A DNA stretch of 64,000 nt. Source: an uncultured Streptomyces sp. GTDB taxonomy: Bacteria; Actinomycetota; Actinomycetes; Streptomycetales; Streptomycetaceae. Position numbers and translations under genes: made by a program. Positions 59,373 through 64,000 of this stretch are shown here, one piece after another. The notes beneath the pieces are model-generated. The model ran no database searches and had not been told where the DNA came from. It saw only the letters and a list, made by a program, of their open reading frames with translations. The stretch lies in the NCBI RefSeq assembly GCF_947488945.1, contig NZ_CANLBS010000021.1:62001-126000 (forward strand), in the 5' to 3' direction. Position 1 is the first letter of the stretch; each line of letters starts with the position of its first letter.

Positions 59373-60509
59373 GTGAAGCTTCAGCGCAAGAACCGGCTTC
59401 GTGCCACCGCGCTCGGTGCCCTCGCCGTCTCCGGCGCCCTGGTCCTCACGGCGTGCGGTTCGGACGACAACAACAGCGGTTCGACCGGTGGCGCCGGCGA
59501 GACGAAGGCCGCGGCTTCGGACATCGCCTGTGACGGCGCCGAGGGCCAGCTGCTCGCCTCCGGCTCCAGCGCGCAGAAGAACGCCATGGACCTCTGGGTC
59601 AAGAACTACATGGCCGCCTGCTCCGGCGCCCAGGTCAACTACAAGTCGTCGTCGTCCGGCGAAGGCATCATCGCCTTCAACCAGGGCACCGTCGGCTTCG
59701 CCGGTTCCGACTCGGCGCTCAAGCCCGAAGAGGTCACCGAGTCCAAGAAGATCTGCAAGACCGGCCAGGGCATCAACCTGCCGATGGTCGGCGGCCCGAT
59801 CGCGGTCGGCTTCCACCTGGAAGGCGTCGAGAAGCTGACGCTGGACGCCCCGACCCTCGCCAAGATCTTCGACACGAAGATCAAGAAGTGGAACGACCCG
59901 GCGATCGCCGCCCTCAACGACGGCGTCGACCTCCCGGACAAGGCCATCCAGCCCTTCCACCGCTCCGAGGACTCCGGCACCACGCAGAACCTCGGCAAGT
60001 ACCTCGCCGCCGCCGCCCCGAGCGACTGGAAGTACGAGGCCGAGAAGAAGTGGCCGGCCCCCGGTGGCCAGGCCGCGTCCGGCTCCTCCGGCGTCGCCGC
60101 CCAGGTGAAGCAGGTCGACGGCTCGATCGGCTACTTCGAGCTCTCCTACGCCAAGTCGCAGAGCATCACCACCGTCGACGTCAACACCGGTGGCGCCGCC
60201 CCGGTCGCGGCCACCTCGGAGAACGCCTCCAAGGCCATCGCCGCCGCCAAGATCAAGGGCACCGGCAAGGACCTCGCCCTGGACCTCGACTACACCACCA
60301 AGGCCGACGGCGCCTACCCGCTGGTCCTCGTGACGTACGAGGTCGTCTGCGACACCGGCAACAACCCCGAGACTCTCGGCGCCGTGAAGTCCTTCCTGAC
60401 CTACACCTCCTCGGAGGAGGGCCAGAGCATCCTCACCGAGGCCGGCTACGCCCCGATCCCCGCCGAGATCAACAGCAAGGTCCGCGAGACGGTCGCCGCC
60501 CTCTCGTAA
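59373..60509 (+). CDS. pstS: Phosphate ABC transporter substrate-binding lipoprotein
   Basis: A 378-aa lipoprotein that captures phosphate outside the membrane. The signal peptide ends in LVLTACGS with lipidated Cys28. The phosphate-binding loops include SGSSAQKNAMD, SSSGEGIIAFNQGTVGFAGS and HRSEDSGTTQNLGKYL. GTG 59373 follows GGAAGGA at a ten-base distance. It leads the pstSCAB operon behind the PHO box and is separated from pstC by a 158-bp gap with three hairpins. It is the most strongly expressed protein of this system under phosphate starvation in known Streptomyces. Confidence 0.97.
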   Translation: MKLQRKNRLRATALGALAVSGALVLTACGSDDNNSGSTGGAGETKAAASDIACDGAEGQLLASGSSAQKNAMDLWVKNYMAACSGAQVNYKSSSSGEGIIAFNQGTVGFAGSDSALKPEEVTESKKICKTGQGINLPMVGGPIAVGFHLEGVEKLTLDAPTLAKIFDTKIKKWNDPAIAALNDGVDLPDKAIQPFHRSEDSGTTQNLGKYLAAAAPSDWKYEAEKKWPAPGGQAASGSSGVAAQVKQVDGSIGYFELSYAKSQSITTVDVNTGGAAPVAATSENASKAIAAAKIKGTGKDLALDLDYTTKADGAYPLVLVTYEVVCDTGNNPETLGAVKSFLTYTSSEEGQSILTEAGYAPIPAEINSKVRETVAALS

Positions 60510-60516
60510 CCACCCC

Positions 60517-60648
60517 CTCCGCCCCGGCGGAGACCCGCGGGGCCCCGGCCCCGCGGAACGCGACACCCGGCGGGCCGGCCCGGCACCACTGCGGACCGGC
60601 CCGCCCCTCCCATCCGGTGCACCGCCGCCAGGGGAGCTCCCGCTCCCC
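60517..60648 (+). promoter_or_regulatory. Three consecutive hairpins between pstS and pstC
   Basis: Perfect stems CTCCGCC/GGCGGAG (60517-60532), CCGCGGGGCC/GGCCCCGCGG (60535-60556) and GGGGAGC/GCTCCCC (60631-60648). No other gene lies here. They could end part of the transcripts or protect the pstS mRNA, giving excess PstS. Confidence 0.6.
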
Positions 60649-60667
60649 CACACAGACCGGAAAGACC

Positions 60668-61660
60668 ATGGCTTCCACCACACCGATAGACATCCCCCCG
60701 GCTCCGCCGGCCGAACGAAGGCGCCCGACGTCCACCGGGCGCGTCGGCGACAAGGTCTTCCTGGGCCTCTCCCGGGGCTCGGGCATCCTGCTGCTCGTGA
60801 TCATGGCGGCCATCGCCGTCTTCCTGAGCTACCGCGCGGTCATCGCCCTCTCGAAGAACGAGGGCAACTTCCTCACCACCTTCGACTGGAACCCCGCCGG
60901 CAACCCGCCGGTCTTCGGGATCGCGGTCCTCCTCTTCGGCACCGTCGTCAGCTCGATCATCGCGATGGTCATCGCGGTTCCGATCGCCGTCGGCATCGCC
61001 CTGTTCATCTCGCACTACGCCCCGCGCAAGATCGCCGCGCCCCTCGCATACGTGATCGACCTGCTCGCCGCGGTGCCCAGCATCGTCTACGGCATCTGGG
61101 GCGCCCTGGTCCTGGTGCCGTACCTGGAGGGCCTGAACCTCTGGCTCGACCAGTTCTTCGGCTGGACGTACCTCTTCGAGAAGACCGAGGTCGGCGTCGC
61201 CCGCTCGCTCTTCACCGTCGGCATCCTGCTCGCGATCATGATCCTGCCGATCGTGACCAGCGTCAGCCGCGAGGTCTTCCTCCAGGTCCCGAAGATGAAC
61301 GAGGAAGCCGCGCTCGCCCTGGGCGCCACCCGCTGGGAGGTCATCCGCCTCTCGGTGCTGCCGTTCGGCCGCTCCGGCATCATCTCCGCCTCGATGCTGG
61401 GCCTCGGCCGCGCGCTCGGCGAGACGATGGCCGTCGCCACGGTCCTCTCGCCCAGCTTCCTCATCTCGCTGCACGTGCTCAACCCCGGCGGCGGGACCTT
61501 CGCACAGAACATCGCGGCCAAGTTCGACGAGGCCAACGAACTCGGACGGGACGCCCTGATCGCCTCGGGCCTCGTCCTGTTCGTCCTCACCCTGCTGGTC
61601 AACGGCGCGGCCCGGCTCATCATCGCCCGCCGCAAGGAGTACTCGGGGGCCAACGCATGA
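60668..61660 (+). CDS. pstC: Phosphate ABC transporter permease PstC
   Basis: A 330-aa inner-membrane subunit with six transmembrane segments. The EAA loop, which docks on PstB, is EEAALALGATRWEVIRLSVL. Typical PstC segments are VPSIVYGIWGALVLVP and GLGRALGETMAVATVL. The N-terminus is a Pro/Arg-rich 30-residue extension (TPIDIPPAPPAERRRP). The ATG at 60668 was chosen by family start. It overlaps pstA by four bases (ATGA, 61657-61660). Confidence 0.95.
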   Translation: MASTTPIDIPPAPPAERRRPTSTGRVGDKVFLGLSRGSGILLLVIMAAIAVFLSYRAVIALSKNEGNFLTTFDWNPAGNPPVFGIAVLLFGTVVSSIIAMVIAVPIAVGIALFISHYAPRKIAAPLAYVIDLLAAVPSIVYGIWGALVLVPYLEGLNLWLDQFFGWTYLFEKTEVGVARSLFTVGILLAIMILPIVTSVSREVFLQVPKMNEEAALALGATRWEVIRLSVLPFGRSGIISASMLGLGRALGETMAVATVLSPSFLISLHVLNPGGGTFAQNIAAKFDEANELGRDALIASGLVLFVLTLLVNGAARLIIARRKEYSGANA

Positions 61661-62742
61661 GCCACGCATCCACCGGAGTCCAGGACCGCCCGGCCCCCGT
61701 GCCGCCGTCCCGGAACAAGGGCGGTCTCAGCAGCCGCACCCTCCCCCGCTGGTCCCCGATCGGCTTCGCCGTCCTCGCCGTGGCCCTCGGCTGCGGCCTC
61801 GGCGCGGCCGCCGGCTGGCACAGCCACATCCAGTGGGGCATCGTCTCCGCGCTGCTCTTCCTGGCCCTCTCCTACGTCGCCACCTCGATCGTGGAGAACA
61901 AGCGCCAGGCCAAGGACCGCCTCGCCACCAGTGTGGTCTGGGTCTGCTTCCTGGTCGCCGTCGTCCCGCTCGCCTCGCTGCTGTGGACCACGATCAAGAA
62001 CGGCTCCGAGCGCCTCGACGGCTACTTCCTCACCCACTCCATGGCCGGCGTCCTCGGCAGCGAGGCCAGCGGCGGCGTCTACCACGCGCTGATCGGCACC
62101 CTGGAGCAGGTCGGCATCGCCACGGTGATCTCCGCACCGCTCGGCCTGCTGACCGCCGTCTACCTGGTGGAGTACGGCAAGGGCGCGCTCGCCAAGGCCG
62201 TCACCTTCTTCGTCGACGTGATGACGGGCATCCCGTCCATCGTGGCCGGCCTCTTCATCCTGTCGGTCATGCTGATCATGGACTGGGACGGCTCCGGCTT
62301 CATGGGCGCGCTGGCCCTGACCATCCTGATGATCCCCGTGGTGGTCCGCTCCACCGAGGAGATGCTCAAGCTCGTCCCCAACGAGCTCCGCGAGGCCTCC
62401 CTCGCCCTCGGCATCCCCAAGTGGCGCACCATCCTGAAGGTGGTCCTGCCGACCGCGATCGGCGGCATCGCCACCGGCGTCATGCTCGCGATCGCCCGCA
62501 TCGCCGGCGAGACCGCGCCGATCATCCTGCTGGTCTTCGGCAGCCAGCTCATCAACGCCAACCCGTTCGAAGGCGCCCAGTCCTCACTGCCGTTCTACAT
62601 CTACGAGCAGTACCGGATCGGCGAGGCCGCGTCCTACGACCGCGCCTGGGCCGCAGCCCTGGTGCTGATCGCCTTCGTCATGATCCTGAACCTGGTGGCC
62701 CGCGGCATCGCCCGCTGGAAGGCCCCCAAGACCGGTCGCTGA
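61657..62742 (+). CDS. pstA: Phosphate ABC transporter permease PstA
   Basis: A 361-aa partner permease of PstC with six transmembrane segments in the C-terminal two thirds and an extra pair near the N-terminus (WSPIGFAVLAVALGCGLGAA and GIVSALLFLALSYVATSIV), which enlarge it against the usual 280-300 residues. The EAA loop is REASLALGIPKWRTILKVVL; a typical PstA segment is MTGIPSIVAGLFILSVMLI. ATG 61657 overlaps the pstC stop. Confidence 0.95.
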   Translation: MSHASTGVQDRPAPVPPSRNKGGLSSRTLPRWSPIGFAVLAVALGCGLGAAAGWHSHIQWGIVSALLFLALSYVATSIVENKRQAKDRLATSVVWVCFLVAVVPLASLLWTTIKNGSERLDGYFLTHSMAGVLGSEASGGVYHALIGTLEQVGIATVISAPLGLLTAVYLVEYGKGALAKAVTFFVDVMTGIPSIVAGLFILSVMLIMDWDGSGFMGALALTILMIPVVVRSTEEMLKLVPNELREASLALGIPKWRTILKVVLPTAIGGIATGVMLAIARIAGETAPIILLVFGSQLINANPFEGAQSSLPFYIYEQYRIGEAASYDRAWAAALVLIAFVMILNLVARGIARWKAPKTGR

Positions 62743-62781
62743 CGCGGCCATCGGCGACCTCCGAAAGAAGCAGTGATTCAC

Positions 62782-63558
62782 ATGGCCAAGCGCATCGACA
62801 TCAGCGGACTGACCGCCTACTACGGGTCCCACAAGGCCATCGAGGACATCTCGATGACCGTGGAGCCCCGCTCCGTGACCGCCTTCATCGGCCCCTCCGG
62901 CTGCGGCAAGTCCACCTTCCTGCGCACCCTGAACCGGATGCACGAGGTCACCCCCGGCGGCCGCGTCGAGGGCAAGGTGCTGCTGGACGACGAGAACCTC
63001 TACGGCTCCCAGGTGGACCCGGTCGCCGTGCGCCGCACGGTCGGCATGGTCTTCCAGCGGCCGAACCCCTTCCCCACCATGTCGATCTTCGACAACGTGG
63101 CGGCCGGCCTGCGGCTCGCCGGGAAGACCCGCAAGAGCGAGCTGAACGACGTCGTCGAGCGGTCGCTCAAGGGCGCCAACCTCTGGAACGAGGTCAAGGA
63201 CCGCCTGAACAAGCCGGGCTCCGGCCTCTCCGGCGGCCAGCAGCAGCGCCTGTGCATCGCCCGCGCCATCGCGGTCGAGCCGGACGTGCTGCTGATGGAC
63301 GAGCCGTGCTCCGCGCTCGACCCGATCTCCACCCTCGCCATCGAGGACCTGATCGGTGAGCTGAAGGAGCGCTTCACCATCGTCATCGTGACCCACAACA
63401 TGCAGCAGGCGGCCCGTGTCTCGGACCGCACGGCGTTCTTCAACCTCTCCGCGGTCGGCAAGCCCGGCCGGCTCATCGAGATGGACGAGACGGAGCGGAT
63501 CTTCTCCAACCCGTCGGTCCAGGCCACCGAGGACTACATCTCCGGCCGCTTCGGATAA
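62782..63558 (+). CDS. pstB: Phosphate ABC transporter ATP-binding protein PstB
   Basis: A 258-aa ATPase: Walker A IGPSGCGKSTFL, Q-loop VFQRPNPFPTMSIFDNVAAG (the PNPFP motif is diagnostic of PstB), signature LSGGQQQRLCIARAIA, Walker B VLLMDEPCSALDPIS and VTHNMQQAARVSD. The ATG at 62782 (MAKRID) is the family start; GTG 62773 is in frame upstream with a weaker site. It ends the pstSCAB operon and is followed by two strong terminators. No phoU gene follows, as is usual in Streptomyces. Confidence 0.97.
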   Translation: MAKRIDISGLTAYYGSHKAIEDISMTVEPRSVTAFIGPSGCGKSTFLRTLNRMHEVTPGGRVEGKVLLDDENLYGSQVDPVAVRRTVGMVFQRPNPFPTMSIFDNVAAGLRLAGKTRKSELNDVVERSLKGANLWNEVKDRLNKPGSGLSGGQQQRLCIARAIAVEPDVLLMDEPCSALDPISTLAIEDLIGELKERFTIVIVTHNMQQAARVSDRTAFFNLSAVGKPGRLIEMDETERIFSNPSVQATEDYISGRFG

Positions 63559-63565
63559 GCCTCCC

Positions 63566-63592
63566 GGCGGACCGGCCCCGTGCCGGTCCGCC
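63566..63592 (+). terminator. First terminator after pstB
   Basis: Perfect 11-bp stem GGCGGACCGGC (63566-63576) and GCCGGTCCGCC (63582-63592), 5-nt loop, 7 bp past the stop. Confidence 0.75.
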
Positions 63593-63641
63593 CCAGGAAC
63601 GGCCTCGCGGTGCTGCATGGCGGTGCCACCGCAAGGCGAAA

Positions 63642-63683
63642 GGGTCCGCCCCCGCTCTCCGGGAGGAGAGCGGGGGCGGACCC
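63642..63683 (+). terminator. Second terminator between pstB and the PiT gene
   Basis: Perfect 19-bp stem (arms 63642-63660 and 63665-63683; GGGTCCGCCCC at the outer end) with a 4-nt loop, the strongest hairpin in the window. It serves both convergent genes. Confidence 0.85.
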
Positions 63684-63692
63684 ATGTGCGGG

Positions 63693-63761
63693 GACGGGCG
63701 GCGCGTTCTTCAGGTGGCGGCCCGTCCTGACGGGCGGCGCGTTCTTCAGGTGGCGGCCCGT
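63693..63761. repeat. Two identical 33-bp direct repeats, 36-bp period
   Basis: Copies at 63693-63725 and 63729-63761 (beginning GACGGGCGGCGCGTTCTTCA) are identical. Each is bounded by ACGGGC and GCCCGT, so each can fold as a hairpin. They lie between the large terminator and the PiT gene stop. Confidence 0.9.
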
Positions 63762-63767
63762 TCCGCC

Positions 63768-64000
63768 TCAGCCGAAGAGCAGGTACACCAGGCCGTAGCT
63801 GCCGGCCGCGACCAGCGCGGCCGCCGGCATGGTGATGAACCAGCCCAGGATGATGTTCTTGGCGACGCCCCAGCGCACGGCGTTGACCCGCTTGGTGGCG
63901 CCGACGCCCATGATCGCCGAGGTGATGACGTGGGTGGTGGAGATCGGCGCGTGGAAGAGGAACGCGGAGCCGAACATGATCGACGCACCGGTGGTCTCGG
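63768..64000 (-). CDS. Inorganic phosphate transporter, PiT family, C-terminal part
   Basis: The last 76 residues of a PiT-family phosphate-metal/H+ symporter; the start lies beyond the right edge. The segment SIMFGSAFLFHAPISTTHVIT, here split as SIMFGSAFLF and HAPISTTHVIT, holds the PiT signature (PISTTH), followed by GVGATKRVNAVRWG (SAIMGVGATKR) and two membrane segments. Low-affinity phosphate uptake next to the high-affinity pst operon. Ends LVYLLFG. Confidence 0.92.
   Translation of the reverse strand, partial: ETTGASIMFGSAFLFHAPISTTHVITSAIMGVGATKRVNAVRWGVAKNIILGWFITMPAAALVAAGSYGLVYLLFG

Overview
The window is very G+C-rich (about 70% or more by eye), densely packed with genes using NNC/NNG codons and frequent GTG starts, and it carries several markers of the genus Streptomyces: glnR, nur (nickel-type Fur), an RsiG-type anti-WhiG factor, mshD (mycothiol synthase), a whiJ/abaA-like XRE + ATPase + DUF397 cluster, and the ppk/CHAD/Nudix/pst phosphate locus. 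It is almost certainly a chromosomal segment of a Streptomyces species or a close relative. No tRNA, rRNA, CRISPR array, prophage or intact insertion sequence was seen.

Layout. 1-9.4 kb: end of inorganic pyrophosphatase, a ThrE-type amino acid exporter, DedA and YbjQ family proteins, a ClC-type channel, WrbA, glutamate decarboxylase, a PadR regulator, and an aldehyde dehydrogenase homologue whose catalytic cysteine position is glycine. 9.4-11.6 kb: a whiJ-like cluster whose two promoter regions share a 12-bp motif. 11.9-19.2 kb: FUSC membrane protein, DUF2786 protein, family A DNA polymerase, small APH-like kinase and a CGSGVTA sulfurtransferase. 19.4-21.6 kb: tandem DUF4328 membrane-protein paralogues with duplicated promoter/hairpin leaders, then an unrecognised protein. 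22.6-26.1 kb: an accessory-looking, less G+C-rich pair, a STAND NTPase-TPR protein and an APH-like kinase, flanked by TetR and GntR regulators. 26.3-33.5 kb: Eis-like acetyltransferase, type II asparaginase, RsiG, D-Tyr-tRNA deacylase, YgfZ, Nur, nitrobindin-like protein and a 33-aa membrane peptide. 33.5-36.5 kb: three translationally coupled single-pass membrane proteins. 36.6-40.2 kb: DsrE, DUF3099, and a sulfur operon (leader peptide, rhodanese, DUF1416), then an LmeA-like protein. 40.3-49.2 kb: a repeat-rich membrane protein, an alpha/beta hydrolase fused in frame to MoaD, glnR with a coupled upstream micro-ORF, a LacI regulator, an HtrA-like protease and an OmpR/histidine kinase pair. 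49.3-55 kb: UshA-type 5'-nucleotidase, MshD, and a YtrA-type GntR/ABC operon behind an 18-bp perfect palindrome. 55.2-64 kb: phosphate island: ppk, CHAD, Nudix, pstSCAB behind PHO boxes, and the end of a PiT transporter.

How the genes work together. Three physiological themes are visible: phosphate (ppa, ushA-like, ppk/CHAD, pstSCAB, pit), nitrogen and sulfur (glnR, asparaginase, cysA-like sulfurtransferase with a cysteine-containing leader peptide), and developmental or stress signalling (rsiG, whiJ-like cluster, two-component system). A window-wide feature is how often a TANNNT -10-like hexamer sits 6-7 nt before the start codon, the signature of leaderless mRNAs; this pattern also settles many start choices. 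The best candidates for something undescribed are the STAND-APH kinase pair, the hydrolase-MoaD dual-start gene, the cysteine-less dehydrogenase and the three-paralogue membrane operon.
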